Assembly: GCA_030704615.1 (NCBI GenBank)
Contig: CM060734.1
Span: 40,936,042 to 41,000,041 of the forward strand
Length of the DNA: 64,000 nucleotides
Direction of reading: 5' to 3'
From: Takakia lepidozioides
Taxonomy: Eukaryota; Streptophyta; Takakiopsida; Takakiales; Takakiaceae
Shown: positions 42,437 to 54,380 of the stretch, one piece after another
Layout: every line of letters begins with the position of its first letter
Numbering within the stretch: position 1 is the first letter of the stretch
Notes under the pieces: model-generated
The model's database searches: none
What the model was told of the DNA's origin: nothing
Seen by the model: only the letters and a program-made list of their open reading frames with translations
Made by a program: the position numbers and the translations under genes

Positions 42437-45400
42437 TCAACGCTTCTTCCGCTTTTGAGGTCGCCCTTCGAACGCTGCAACTGCCTCGGATGCGTTTCCC
42501 ATTTCTGAGGCACGCACCCAAGATGCCTCCACAAGATGATAGCCCTTCCATTTGACGAGATACTCTGTTTCTCGGTTCTTGAACCTCCTCGACTTAAGTA
42601 TTGCCTCCACCTCGTACTCAGGTTCATTTTCATGATCCAACAGCATAGGTGGCGGACGCAACACTTGCTGCCGATTCGGACGTGCTTCATCTTTGAAGTA
42701 AGGCTTCAAAAGGGAGACATGGAATACTGGGTGCACCTTGCTGTTTGCTGGCAGCTCCAATTCATACACATCCTCATTCATAACCCTCCGAATGCGAAAG
42801 GGACCCGCATACGGAGGTACGAACTTCGGACTCATTTCCGGAGGTAGTCGAAAATTCTTGATGTTCAACCAGACCTCTGTGCCTGCCTCAAACTTCACTT
42901 CCCTCCGCTTCCGATTCGCCTGCCTTTCATACCGTTTCCTAGCTTTGGCAATGTTGTACTTTGCGAGCTTCAACAAACGCTCGCGTTCTTCCAGTACCGC
43001 CGCTACTGCCGGTTCCTCAACGTCCTGGGCGGCCCAACTTGTCGGCACCAGAGGTGCTTTTCCATAGACCAACACAAAAGGGGAAACTCCCGTCGCGGAG
43101 TGTTCTGTGTTATTATAACAGAACTCTGCCGCGTCTAAGTGTTCCATCCAGTCTGATTGGTCTGCCGACACGTAATTCCGCAAGAATTGCTTCACTACGG
43201 AATTCACTCTTTCCGTTTGGCCGTCCGTCGTAGGTCGGAAGGCGGTGCTCATCTTCAGCCTCGTCCCCATCTTCTTCCAAAGTGCTCTCCAGAATTTACT
43301 CGTAAACTTTGGGTCGCGGTCCGAGACAATATCCTTCGGGACTCCATGATGCTTTAAGACGTGGGCGAAGTAAAGTCGCCCTGTCTCCTGCGCAGTTGCC
43401 GTCTCCTTGGTGGGGATGAAATGGGCCATTTTACTGAACCTATCTACCACCACCATGATTGCATCGAATCCTTTTGACAGCGGCATAGCAGTCATGAAAT
43501 CCATCGAGACGCTTTCCCAAGTCCCCTCTGGAATCGGTAAGGGTTGTAACAGCCCCGCTTGCTTTTTATACTCGCTCCGGTTTTGTTGGCATGTGGTGCA
43601 TGTCTTTACATACTCCTCTGCCTCCTCCCTCAGTTTGGGCCAGAAATACTCTTTCTTCAAGAGTGCCGCAGTGCGCTTGGCTCCACCGTGGCCCGCAAGC
43701 GGGCTATCATGGCATTCTCTCAAGAGACTATCCCTGATCCCTCCCTTTGGCACATAGAGACGTTTTTGCTTATACCGGAGCAGTCCGTTTTGCAAGTGGA
43801 ACTGCGATTTAACCCCCATTCTCAAGTTCTGCATCACGCACTTTGCCAGCTCATCCTTCCGGCAAGCCTTCCGGATCTTCCTTTGGAGCGCCGTCTCGCC
43901 CTTGTACACCAACCAGAGCTGCTGCTTTCTACTTAAAGCATCGGCCACCACATTGTCCCGTCCCGGTTTGTACTGGATATCCACGTCGAACACTGCCAAA
44001 GTATCTTGCCACCTAAGTTGTTTTGGGGACAACTTGGGCTGCGTGGCAAAATACTTCACCGTGACATTGTCCGTGAACACCTTCACTGGGTTGGAACCAA
44101 CATAGTGGCGCCAGAGTTCAAGGCAATGTACCACCGCCTTCATCTCTTTTTCGTGCGTCGGCCACCGTCGCTCCACTTCATTCAGTTTCTTACTTTCGTA
44201 AGCCACTGGACGTCCATCTTGCATAAGTACACCCCCAATTGCGAAGTCCGATGCATCTGTATGAATCTCAAACGGACGATCGAACTCCGGGATTTTTAAG
44301 ACTGGAGCTTCCGTCATCCGCTGCTTCAATTCAGCAAAAGCTTGGCCACAAAATGTGTTCCATACCCAGACTTTGGATTTACACAGAAGGTCCGACAGTG
44401 GCCCCGCGATCTTGGCGAAATTTCTCACATACTTCCGGTAATAGGAGGCGAGTCCTAGGAAGGATCGCACTCCCGGGACCGAAGTCGGAGGCTCCCAGTC
44501 CAAGATCGCCCTCACCTTTCTGTCATCCATTTTGATCCCATCCTGTGTAATCACGTGCCCCAAGAACTCCACTTTTGTGACCCCGAATTCGCACTTTGAA
44601 GCTTTGGCATACAGCTTCCCTTCTCGCAATTTTTGGAACACCCTTTTGAGGTGCTCCAGGTGCTCCTCCTTTGTTTTCGAGTACACCAAGATGTCGTCGA
44701 TGTACACGATCACAAAGTCATCCAACCACTCCTGGAAAAGGCTGTTCATCAGCGTGCTAAATGTCGCTGGTGCATTGGTGAGCCCAAAAGGCATCACCAA
44801 GAACTCATATGAACCATACCTTGTCCTGCACGCGGTCTTCTCCTCATCTCCTTCCGCCACCCGAATTTGGTGATAGCCGGAGCGCAAGTCGATCCGGCTG
44901 AAATACTTCGCTCCTGCCAACCGATCGAAGAGGTCGTCGATCCTTGGCAAAGGGTACCGGTTTTTGATAGTCACCTTATTCAGAGCCCTGTAATCGACAC
45001 ACATCCGCAGCGTCCCATCCTTCTTGTCTGCAAATAGCACCGGGGCTCCGTAAGGTGACTTACTCGGCCGGATGTACCCCTTTGACATTAGATCTTTGAG
45101 CTGAGTCTTCAGCTCGACCAACTCTTTGTGGCTCAACCGGTAGGGCGCCTTGGCAGGCGGTTCCGATCCCGGTATCACCTCAATTTTGTGGTCAACTCCT
45201 CTTCGCGGTGGCAAGCCGCTTGGTAAATCCTCCGGCATCACATCCTGGTATTTCTCCAAAATCCCCTTGATCCAATCTGGGCTCGGCTCCCCATCGCCTT
45301 CTCCTTTCACTTCTCTAATGTAAAGCAAAAACTGGGACTCGTGTGTCTCCTCCACGGCCCACTCCTTTGCTGATAGAAGGTTTATTCGCCCTCCCACGGA

Positions 45401-46999
45401 TTTGGGCGTTTCCGACACTCGTAAAACCTCGCCACCATTCCCACATGGCAGCGTGACTACTCTCTTGCGGCCATCTATGACCGCTCCGGATTTGCTCAAA
45501 AAGGTCATTCCCAAAATGAGATCCACTCCATCGATCTCGCAGATAGTGAAGTTCTCACGTCCCTCCCAACTCCCCAGTTGAAGAGGAACATCAAACGCCA
45601 ACCTTGTCGCCAACTGAGGTTCTCCTTTGGCAGAGCGCACCTCAATAGAGGCCCCCACGTCACTTGTCGGGAGTCCCAACTTTCGCGCCGCTGCCGGCGT
45701 CATGAAGGAGTGCGACGCTCCTGTGTCCACCAACAACGACACATTAGTTCCGGATATTATCCCATCCACGAACAATAACTGACTCCCTTTTCGTAAGGCG
45801 CCAGTTTCCTGATACAACTCACAAGAAAATTTGCCTACCTTGCAAGTCCTGGCGACCACCGCTTCCACCAAGCGACTGATGGTATCTTCCGACAGCTCCG
45901 TGGTCGCCCGAGTCATGTTCAATTGCCGGGGCTTCGTGCACTTCTTGGCCATGTGCCCGGGCTCCCCGCAATTGAAACACACTCCATCAAAGGTCGCCTT
46001 CTGTCCGCCATAAGTCGCTCCACCCGCTTTTCCTTTCGAAGCACCGGGTGCCGCCTTGACGTGTGAGGGACCTCCCTTCGATTTCCACGTGCCATTTTCG
46101 CCGCGTGGCCTATCCCACTTCTTTTCCGGTCGGGAGGAGTCACCTTCCCGCCGGGTCTTCTTGTGGTTCAGCTCCGTACGGCCTTGTTTCTCACCCCTAG
46201 GGACATCCGAGAAACATTCAGCTCTCTCAATTGCCTCGTTCAAAGTCTTGGGTGGCTTCTCCTCCAACTTCCGCCTAGCCCATGGGGCCAGTCCCGCCAC
46301 AAAGTTGAAGACCATTTCTGGTTCTGCCATGTCCGCGACTTCGAGCAACAGCACATTGAAAGCCTGGACATACCCCCGAATGTCATCTGTTTGCTTCAAA
46401 TTCCTCATCTTGTCCCGGGCAAGCCAGGATGCGTTGAGGGGCACAAACTGTCTCTTCATCAATTCCTTGAACTCACTCCAGTTCAAGGTTTCCGGGCTTG
46501 GGCCTCGGTCGTGAAGGCGTTTCTGCCACCATTGTTGAGCATAGCCCCTCAAATAGGTGGGAGCCACTTCCACCCGATCCTCGTCACTCAACTTGGCCGC
46601 CCGGAAGTACTGCTCTAGCTCCAGGAGCCAGGTGTTGAGTGCCTTCCGGTTTCGAACGCCCTCGAAGGTGCCGGGTTCCTTAGGCTTCACCTTAAACTTT
46701 GCCTTGGTGGAAGTGGCATTAGCCGCCTTCAACACGTCTTTCAACGTCCCGCCAAACTGCGCCAACAACCCTTCCCAAAAGGCTGCCGGCATGGGAGGCA
46801 TCTCTTGGTTTGTCGGAGCTCTCAAAGATTCCTCGGGCTCCGACTCCTCGGATTCCTCCCGCTCCTGAGCGGCCTCGTTTTCGGAAACATTAATCGCTTC
46901 CTCAAACGGCCGCCTCGGTGACACGTCGCCCCCATCGGGCTCACCGGGGTCATCATCTTTTGGGCCGTTCCGCTTTCGCTTCGGCTTGCCCGACCCCAT
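42437..46999 (-). CDS. Intact Ty3 gag-pol polyprotein (about 1520 aa)
   Basis: Start set at ATG 46999 ([10 protein letters not shown]), the first ATG after the primer-binding site; earlier codons overlap the LTR. Domains: gag about 110-270 ([10 protein letters not shown]); CCHC knuckle [14 protein letters not shown] near 345; protease [10 protein letters not shown] near 425; RT about 590-800 with [12 protein letters not shown] near 763; RNase H from about 915 ([17 protein letters not shown]); integrase HHCC finger near 1110 ([10 protein letters not shown]...CTTCQQ); catalytic core with [17 protein letters not shown] and TDGQTERVN between about 1170 and 1265; GPF-type C-terminal domain ([10 protein letters not shown]) near 1400; and a chromodomain ([27 protein letters not shown]) near 1460-1500. 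Chromodomains are thought to steer integration to marked chromatin. Gag and pol share one frame without a stop, unlike the element at 1-5.4 kb. Confidence 0.95.
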   Translation of the reverse strand: MGSGKPKRKRNGPKDDDPGEPDGGDVSPRRPFEEAINVSENEAAQEREESEESEPEESLRAPTNQEMPPMPAAFWEGLLAQFGGTLKDVLKAANATSTKAKFKVKPKEPGTFEGVRNRKALNTWLLELEQYFRAAKLSDEDRVEVAPTYLRGYAQQWWQKRLHDRGPSPETLNWSEFKELMKRQFVPLNASWLARDKMRNLKQTDDIRGYVQAFNVLLLEVADMAEPEMVFNFVAGLAPWARRKLEEKPPKTLNEAIERAECFSDVPRGEKQGRTELNHKKTRREGDSSRPEKKWDRPRGENGTWKSKGGPSHVKAAPGASKGKAGGATYGGQKATFDGVCFNCGEPGHMAKKCTKPRQLNMTRATTELSEDTISRLVEAVVARTCKVGKFSCELYQETGALRKGSQLLFVDGIISGTNVSLLVDTGASHSFMTPAAARKLGLPTSDVGASIEVRSAKGEPQLATRLAFDVPLQLGSWEGRENFTICEIDGVDLILGMTFLSKSGAVIDGRKRVVTLPCGNGGEVLRVSETPKSVGGRINLLSAKEWAVEETHESQFLLYIREVKGEGDGEPSPDWIKGILEKYQDVMPEDLPSGLPPRRGVDHKIEVIPGSEPPAKAPYRLSHKELVELKTQLKDLMSKGYIRPSKSPYGAPVLFADKKDGTLRMCVDYRALNKVTIKNRYPLPRIDDLFDRLAGAKYFSRIDLRSGYHQIRVAEGDEEKTACRTRYGSYEFLVMPFGLTNAPATFSTLMNSLFQEWLDDFVIVYIDDILVYSKTKEEHLEHLKRVFQKLREGKLYAKASKCEFGVTKVEFLGHVITQDGIKMDDRKVRAILDWEPPTSVPGVRSFLGLASYYRKYVRNFAKIAGPLSDLLCKSKVWVWNTFCGQAFAELKQRMTEAPVLKIPEFDRPFEIHTDASDFAIGGVLMQDGRPVAYESKKLNEVERRWPTHEKEMKAVVHCLELWRHYVGSNPVKVFTDNVTVKYFATQPKLSPKQLRWQDTLAVFDVDIQYKPGRDNVVADALSRKQQLWLVYKGETALQRKIRKACRKDELAKCVMQNLRMGVKSQFHLQNGLLRYKQKRLYVPKGGIRDSLLRECHDSPLAGHGGAKRTAALLKKEYFWPKLREEAEEYVKTCTTCQQNRSEYKKQAGLLQPLPIPEGTWESVSMDFMTAMPLSKGFDAIMVVVDRFSKMAHFIPTKETATAQETGRLYFAHVLKHHGVPKDIVSDRDPKFTSKFWRALWKKMGTRLKMSTAFRPTTDGQTERVNSVVKQFLRNYVSADQSDWMEHLDAAEFCYNNTEHSATGVSPFVLVYGKAPLVPTSWAAQDVEEPAVAAVLEERERLLKLAKYNIAKARKRYERQANRKRREVKFEAGTEVWLNIKNFRLPPEMSPKFVPPYAGPFRIRRVMNEDVYELELPANSKVHPVFHVSLLKPYFKDEARPNRQQVLRPPPMLLDHENEPEYEVEAILKSRRFKNRETEYLVKWKGYHLVEASWVRASEMGNASEAVAAFEGRPQKRKKR

Positions 47000-47040
47000 G
47001 ATGAGGCCAATCCCAAGGACGATCGTGTACTGAACTCTAA

Positions 47041-47052
47041 GCTCTGATACCA
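47041..47052 (-). other. Primer-binding site, initiator tRNA-Met
   Basis: The minus strand reads TGGTATCAGAGC two bases after the 5' LTR ends, the same primer type as the first element. Confidence 0.9.
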
Positions 47053-47054
47053 AA

Positions 47055-47778
47055 TGTCGCACACCTCAGTTCGGTAAACTCCCCTTCAAGTCATAGTTAC
47101 TCGCTTTGATGCGCGCGCCTGACTCCCAACCTGGCCGCCGGGCCAACTTGGAGTTTCGGCTACTCACCGGGACATAACGGTCCCCTTCCGCTTCCCTCTA
47201 AACCCTCCACCTATTTGGGACTAGGAGAATTCCCTTTGGTAGATGGCAGTCCGGAACAGCTCCCCACTCTTTGGTCGCTTTCCGGCTCGCTCGCTTACTC
47301 ACTAGTTTTTGGTCACCAACGGGCTTGCACCGTTCTCGGGGTTACTACTCCCTATATATACTTCTGTAGCTGTCCGCGGGGGTTTCATAACCAGCCATGC
47401 CATTTTATGGCGAACCACCACGAAAACCCTCGACTCCCGGTGGTGAGTCGCGGTGAGTCTTGGCCCACTCACCGCGGCCCCAATGGACCGTGATGAGTCC
47501 CAAGACTCCCCACGACTCCCACCTCGAGGTCTCCACCCCATGGTGAGTCCTATGCCACCCCCACTAAGTCCCACTAAGCTACCACCACCCCTTGTGGAGC
47601 CACCTCCACCGCAACCCGGTGTGCGGGGCTCCACCTAGTGAGCGCCTCCGCCTCCTTGAGTGCCTTGGGCACACAAGGGTGCTTCAGCCCCCCCTACCTA
47701 TCGCCGCCGCTGCCCCCACCACAGGGGCAGCCCCTCATGTGTCCCGACCCCCTGCCCTCAAGGCAAAGGGCCGCGACA
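47055..47778 (-). repeat. 5' LTR of the young Ty3 element
   Basis: 724 bp, one base different from the other LTR by eye. Confidence 0.96.
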
Positions 47779-47783
47779 TAATC

Positions 47784-48621
47784 TAAATTCCTACGTGTTT
47801 TACCATCGATTCCCAGATAACTCGCAAACAGCCCTGCTTTTGCAGTACAATGCCTAAATTATCTGCCTTAAGATTAAAAAATGATCTGAAAAGACATTTG
47901 TACCAATATATGCATCTACAGGATGTCACGTCGTCCTCCTGTGGCCCTTCGTGCCACTGTCATTGTCATCGACGAAGAGGTGGACCCCATGGTGGTGGAG
48001 GTCGAAATTACCTAGCATTGTAACAAGGCTATACCGATGTATTGAACCTTGTATCCATCGCGATCGGTTTTTTACTAAACATCTTAAGCAAATCTACATC
48101 CACCAACTCTTTTGCATTATTATTCCTGAAATGCTTCTTAGGATCAATGTCATGGTATGACAACCCCACATTATCTCTGAAATATCATGCAGGAAGTGGT
48201 TGTCTTGGATCCAAAGCTTTCACCCGAGCATGAAGTGCAACATTCAACTGGTGACGTAATGCAACATGGCCAGAAAAGTAGAGGACTTCCAAATTGGCAG
48301 AGGAAAAAAGAAGCTGAAATGGTGTGATCTCTTTGCATTCCACCCCAACTAATTCACACCCAGAAGCTGCAATAGGACCTGAAGACGAAGCTGTAGGATT
48401 TTGAGCATCACCACCCCCAGACATATTCAGGTTGTTTGGGATACCAAATATCTTGAAGCTAGAGATTTCTTTTGCTTCTTGCCAAAAAATACTGGATCCT
48501 TCTAGGTGCTAAGTATGTCATGCTCTCTCTTAATACTATGGCCCTGAAGTCACTGTATAACACGTAAACCGGAAGAAAAAACGGGGGAAAGTGGGGGGGA
48601 ACGTGAAAGGAGAAGTGGAGA
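47784..48621. other. No confident gene
   Basis: Two weak candidates: a 30-residue plus frame at 47923-48015 starting MSRRPPVALRATVIVIDEEV after a CTACAG, and a minus frame at 48424-48185 (79 aa) starting MSGGGDAQNPTASSSGPIAA. Neither matches a family I know. Confidence 0.4.
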
Positions 48622-48800
48622 AAGGGTCCTTGGGGGACTCTTCGAACCATTACGTATCGGGGAGAAAGAGTCCTTGGGGTACTCTTTGAACCGTTATGTA
48701 TTGGGGTATTAGGCAGAAAGAGTCATTGATGAACTCTTTGAACCGTTACGTATTGGGGAGAAAGGGTCCCCCAATGACTGTTCGAATCGTTATGTATCGC
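48622..48800 (+). repeat. Four ~44-52 bp tandem units with a short stem
   Basis: Units near 48622, 48664, 48716 and 48760 share GAAAG(A/G)GTC, ACTCTTTGAACCGTTA and GTATTGGGG. In the best units AAAGAGT pairs with ACTCTTT. Confidence 0.75.
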
Positions 48801-49194
48801 TGATCGAGAGAGAATGCTAGTGAAAATAGTTGACTTTGAGCTCAACGATCTGATGCGTGATGACCAATTTTTTAAGGAAGTTGTACTGCTCGCAATGTTA
48901 AACTCACCCTTTAATCTCAACATTTTCTATCACTTTGTGAGGCAACCCCTACATGCACTTGACACTGTTTTAGCATGAAAATATTTTTTTTTGTCTTGTG
49001 GAGGTCTATAAACAATAGTTTTTGAGGTTCTGGATGATAGGTATTTCTAGTGCAATCTCTCCCTGCTTGACCCACTCCACTTGAGGCTGTGCATAGAGTA
49101 CTGTACAGCACACGTAGACATGTGTTTATTTTATTTTATAGATGTTATTATTTCATATATATAAACGATCGCCATAATTTGTTTTAGTTATATG

Positions 49195-49700
49195 TAACTT
49201 TTTAAAAAGAAATTGAAGCGACCGCCAAAATTTGGCGGTCACCGCGTGTATTTTGTTTAAACTAAATTCAAGTGACCGCTGAATTTTGAAGGTCACCTGG
49301 ATTTATCTTTTTGTAAAACGCAAACAACCGCTGCAATTTGGCGATCCCATGTATGTATTTATTTATTTATATATTAGTGACCGCCGAAATATGATATATA
49401 TGAACTAAATATAAACAATCGCCGAAATGCGGCTGTTGCATGTATTTAGTTATTTGATTTTAAAATTTGCGACTACTAAAATTTGGTGATTGGTTAAGTA
49501 TTTATGGTTTTTTAGAATAAAAATAAACATCGAATATCGACGATCGCTAATATTGTTTTTAAAAAAGTAAAAGCGACCGTCAAATATCAGTGGTCGTAAG
49601 TATTTAAAAAAAAAAAACTGAAGCGACCTCCGAAAATCGGCGGTCGTTTATTTTTTATTTATCAAAGTGTATGCGACCGTAAAATTCTGCAGTTTAATTT
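49195..49700. repeat. Array of self-complementary modules, GCGACCGCC / GGCGGTCGC type
   Basis: About seven modules at 50-75 bp spacing, each an imperfect inverted repeat: GCGACCGCCAAAATTTGGCG with GTCACCGC, GTGACCGCTGAATTTTGAAG with GTCACC, and the same plan near 49330, 49380, 49420, 49540, 49575 and 49625. Spacers are AT-rich. No coding capacity. Confidence 0.8.
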
Positions 49701-49732
49701 TAAAAAAACCCTGAGAAAACATAGAGTGGTAC

Positions 49733-49990
49733 GACTGGCCAGTCATATAGACACGTGGCGAGGCACGATTGGCCAGTCTACTAGAAGACTATATCTCATC
49801 TGTCCGTTGAATCGACGGTGAGGAGGACGTGATAATGACGAAGCAGGAAGCCGCAGAAGCTGCTATAAAACAGCCTCGTTCAAGACTAGAGAATCATAAT
49901 CTAGTTCTCTTCATCGCGCTCTCTTCTCTCTCTCTCTCTATCTCTATTTCTCGCTCTTTTTCGCTCTTTCTCTCTCTCATACTCTCTGGC
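49733..49990 (+). promoter_or_regulatory. Promoter-like block without an evident gene
   Basis: Two palindromes GACTGGCCAGTC (49733-49744) and GATTGGCCAGTC (49767-49778) flank a G-box core CACGTGGC (49752-49759). About 105 bp downstream is TATAAAA (49864-49870), then a CT-rich leader (about 49915-49980). No open frame follows. It could be the LTR of an unseen element or the promoter of a non-coding RNA. Confidence 0.5.
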
Positions 49991-50809
49991 TCATACTAGG
50001 TAGTTTAGTGGAGGTAGTTCGATGTCTCGCACTTGAAGGTACACTGAGTTGTAGTGGGTGTGATGTTTAGTTGTTTAATTGATATATTGCAGCAGTACTG
50101 CAGTTCATCGTCGTTTGTCTCTCACATCTCGGATCATTGGTGTGTGCTGGTGTTGAGTGGAAATAATTAGTATTTTGTGTTGAACTCTAGCTCCTGAAAT
50201 TTCCATTGGTAATTTCAGATTAATTTCTGTGATTTCCAGGACAGAGTAAGACAGTTAAAATATCACATGTGAGCGTATTAATAGCACTCTGAATTATCAT
50301 CATGAAAGATCTAGATAGAGGGCTATGTAAACCATCTCATCCCTCTATATTCACTTTTGCTCCTCTGTGAAAGTGATTGATTGACTTTCTGTAGTCTTCG
50401 GACTTCATTGCTTGGGACCGCGTACGGGAGACGCATAAGTGTTTGCTTGGGATGAAAAGAAATTTTGTCATTTCTCCATCTCGTTACTCCCACATTTTTT
50501 CGTCTTTCTTCATTGTTTTATCGTTTTAAGATCTTGTGTGATATTTTATTTTTTTATTTCTATTTTTTCTAGAATATAACATCTACACGGCCATTATTTT
50601 TTATTCATCACAGGTAGTGAGCAAACAAATTATAACTGAAACATATAAGGGATAAAAATCATATGTCACACAGGCTAAACAAATATGAAAATTAGCCACG
50701 GAGACTAAAAAAACAATCAAAAAGTTGTCATCGACTTAACAAATAATATATATATTTCTAGATATCTAATTAAGTCTAATAGAAATATATATATATTCAA
50801 ATTATAATT
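49991..50809. other. AT-rich, no gene seen
   Basis: Downstream of the promoter-like block. No frame over 60 codons and no clear splice chain. Confidence 0.5.
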
Positions 50810-51950
50810 AAAATTTGGATCGCGAGTACAAATGTTTCATATATATGAGTAAATATTTAAACAAAATTGGGACCACCAATGCTGGTAGTCCGGATTTCAT
50901 CCTTAAAAATCAATTATAAATATTAAAGTAAATCGACACAACCAAAACTAGCGGTCCCCATTTTATTATTTTTCCTCTTAAATCAGGAGCGTCGGGGTCC
51001 ATAGTAAACGGTCCCGATTTAATACAGAATATTTGTATTAAACAAATGGGGACCGTGAGCTTTGGTAGCTCCAACTATATATATATATATATATATATAA
51101 ATTTACTTATTTTTTTAATTAAATTATAACCATTAGTTGTGGTAATATTAATTTTATCCATAATATCTTTTTTTAATCGAGATGACGAGCTCTGCGATCG
51201 TGAATATCTATTTTATTTTAAATTAAAATATTTTCTTAGTTTATATAAATAATTATAAATAAACCTTATATCCAGTTTTTTCTTATTTTTTAAATAATAG
51301 TTTTTTTTTTCTAAATAACTCTAAATAAATCAGGATCGCCAGCCCTGAAGATCCCGATTTTATTCTAAATTTTTAAATTAAAAATATGGACAACTAGTTA
51401 TAGTTGTTTCGATTTTATCCAAACAAAAAAGTCCCGGACTGCCAGCTCTGGCGGTCTCGATTTTATCCCAAAAAAAAACAATTTGAGGACTGCTAGCTCT
51501 GACGACCCCTATTTTATCTTAAAATAAAACAAAAATCGGGAACTTCCATAAATAAACCTTATATCCAGTTTTTTCTTATTTTTTAAATAATTTTTTTTTT
51601 CTAAATAACTCTAAATAAATCAGGATCGCCAGCCCTGAAGATCCCGATTTTATTCTAAATTTTTAAATTAAAAAATATGGACAACTAGTTATAGTTGTTT
51701 CGATTTTATCCAAACAAAAAAAGTCCCGGACTGCCAGCTCTGGCGGTCTCGATTTTATCCCAAAAAAAAACAATTTGAGGACTGCTAGCTCTGACGACCC
51801 CTATTTTATCTTAAAATAAAACAAAAATCGGGAACTTCCCGAGCTGGTGGTACAAAATTAAATAAAGCATTATAATTCATGACTGACCGTCAGAACTGAC
51901 GGTCTCGATTTATCAAATAATTTATTAAAAAATAGATTACCAAATGTAGT
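50810..51950. repeat. Array of self-complementary modules, GGGACCGCCAG / CTGGCGGTCCC type
   Basis: About twelve modules at 60-90 bp spacing. The idealised form is AATCGGGACCGCCAG, AGCT or CTCT at the centre, CTGGCGGTCCCGATT, then TTATC and an A-rich spacer. Good examples are near 51335, 51430 and 51735. Different stem from the array at 49.2 kb. Confidence 0.82.
51255..51839 (+). repeat. Tandem duplication of ~293 bp within the array
   Basis: 51255-51547 and 51548-51839 are nearly identical, differing mainly in A or T run lengths, so this is a recent duplication of four modules. Confidence 0.9.
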
Positions 51951-52846
51951 ATTCCTGATTTATTCAATATTATTTTGAATATTATTTTGAATGTATATTT
52001 TGAAATATTATTCCTAATTTTTTAAACTGTTAGAGATTACGTGACGGCTTACGTGTTACTATGATAGATTATGTAATGAAAAAATTTAATATAAAACTAA
52101 AATTACATAACGTTGAGTCGGTTTTTGAGGTGACGTGATGCACATCGGGACGTGATTTCAGAGGTGACGCTTACATGTTAGCACTACGTCACGTCATTTT
52201 GTGCAACTATGATTTGATAATTTTGTTCCTCTTATAGTTTGTCTAGAGCTAGTTTCATGTATACTATTCAGGTTATATCTCAATATATGTTGATGAAATA
52301 TTTTATTTTATTTATAAATAGATTGAATGGATATTCTTATAAGAGTATATATTTTTTGTTAGGTTATGTAAAAAGAGAATATTCCGGCCGAAGCCGGCGT
52401 AACTAAGAGTCACTTCACCTTTCGGCTACTACCCCCTGACGGGGGTGGGCCCTATAACAAATACAGATGTCTGGTTGGACACATAGTAACCAGAGGTGTG
52501 TGTGTGTGTGTGTGTGTGCTTATGAGCCAGAAGGGTACCCCCGATGGGGTGTGTACTTTGCATCAGTGGTGAGCATGAGTATGAGCACAGATTAGCATGA
52601 GCAGAGGAAATTCCAGGGAATATTCCTCAAATTTAGGCTTTCCCACTGCAATTCCGACAACTTTTGAAGTTGAAAATGGGCAGGTGCACCATTACTAAGT
52701 ACCTCATATCCTAGGTTCAGTTACACAAAAAGTAGATTCGGCAATTGCCGAACCTATATAGTCGTTGCCGATTACAGACTGTCAGAGACGTCTGGAGGCA
52801 CATAGCCGCGGGAATAAGGGCGCGGTAGTAAAGCCGCGGGAATAGA
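51951..52846. other. AT-rich stretch with GT microsatellite
   Basis: A (GT)n tract at 52496-52518. Also the structured block at 52410-52490 and the first member of the palindrome family at about 52757-52776. No gene seen. Confidence 0.6.
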
Positions 52847-54380
52847 TACCGGGAGCGTTGGGGAACCGCTCTCCACTTGGGAGCGCCCCTAAATTCCTAC
52901 ACCAAACCACTCAAGAACTCATTAGCAACTTAAAACATCACCGGGCCATGATGAATGAAATCTGCCGCCCAACAGTTTCTCATCTGCTCGCCACCCTGGT
53001 GTGTAAACAATGATTAATTAGTCAATGGGTCCCAAGGTCCATTCCCTGCGCCTCTTCCACCTACTTCCAATATATTCTGATTAATTTATGCAGGCAGCCA
53101 GCCTAGAACGAAGTTGAAACATGTCATCTTCTACCTGGTGAAACCTCATCAGGGATTCTCTCCTCCCTGTCTCTGGGCTCTCTCTCTCTGCCTGTGGCAT
53201 CTACCCGTGAGCCGTGCTTTCACAAACCCCGGAATACATATCAAACTGATGGCCGTGCTGGGGCATATCCAATGGTTCCAACCATTTGTTATCATTTGCT
53301 AAAACACGCCCTTATTCTCATGCAAGAAGAATACCATGAATAGTGCACAAGAAATCAAAGGCATAGGGAGAAAACCCCCCTTAAAATACCCGATCCAGGG
53401 ACCAACAGTCCCTGGCGGGGTCTGTCGAATTATCCAGCGGTTAAGACCGATACCCCGTGGCCAACGCTACGTGGCGCGGCGCGGCTGGCCCGTCGCCGAC
53501 GCGGGTCCAACGGGTAATAGGCAGGCTCTGTCGTCTCTGCCGCTCGTATTGTACCTGCGCGGGCCCAGCTATGGCGCCTGGTGTTGCCACGCAGTGCACC
53601 AGTGAGCATACTTTGCTCCAGTGGTCAACTCCCCCCACGAGGGTAGGCCGCACCACCCGTGTTAAATGTGTCACTCCATGGCGATTCTAGGCAACCTCAT
53701 TGATTGACCTCCAACCCAAAGGCACCTAAGGCGCCAACACTTAAGTGCTGGGCTCTGCCCTTTTTGGCAGCCCTCTACAAAATAGCTTCACCACTTATAA
53801 GTTAGTTAGCAACGCCTCCTATGGTCCTCTATGGCTAGGGGGCTTATGAATCATAGATATGATCTTAATAATATGGAAATTTTGGCGATAGCTTCGCCGT
53901 CTCATGCAATATGGCCGTCGCCACTAAGCTAGAAAGGGAAATTTGACAAGAGCTTCGTCACTTCATGCAAGCTCACCCTCTCCTTAAACATAATAATGGA
54001 CATCTACCCTCACTTCATGACGTAATTGGGTTAGATTCCTAAGGCCCTGTCTCCTGGGGCTTCACACTTGTGCTCTTCACACATGTACATAGAGATGCAC
54101 ATACATCCTCTTTGAAAGAGGGTTAGTTTTTCTAGATTTTTAGCAAGCAATGCTTATAAGGTCATTTCTTGGACAAAGTTTGAACAACAAATGAAATAAA
54201 TGAATTCAACGGTCAAGAATGTATGGTAAGTCACCCTCTGAAACAAGTGGTGCTTGGAATGCACTAAATCGCTCGGTAGAATGGTACTCAAGCTTGGTCC
54301 TCCTCCGGCACTCCTACTCGTCCTCAAGTCTCCCACTTCATGAAGCGCTTCCTCTACTTCTTGCCTCAAATGGCCACAAG
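52847..54380 (+). repeat. Second, partial copy of the long LTR-like repeat
   Basis: Diverged match to 38263-39783 along its whole length, including TGGGAGCGCCCCTAAATTC, CTACCCGTGAGCCGTGCTTT and AAATCGCTCGGTAGAATGGT. It lacks the polypurine and TGTGACG start. Confidence 0.85.

Larger units (their letters stand above)
40807..47778 (-). mobile_element. Full-length young Ty3 chromovirus, 6972 bp
   Basis: Two 724-bp LTRs (40807-41530 and 47055-47778), TG...CA ends, one difference seen between them (G/A in GGTC(G/A)CCAACGG). Both sides carry TAATC (40802-40806 and 47779-47783), a 5-bp target duplication. Inside, on the minus strand: primer-binding site, a single uninterrupted gag-pol frame, then about 900 bp to the 3' LTR. 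Everything needed for autonomous movement appears present. Confidence 0.97.

Noticed and set aside
42536-46868. Many plus-strand ORFs of 60-152 aa
   Set aside because: Antisense shadows of the intact gag-pol frame.
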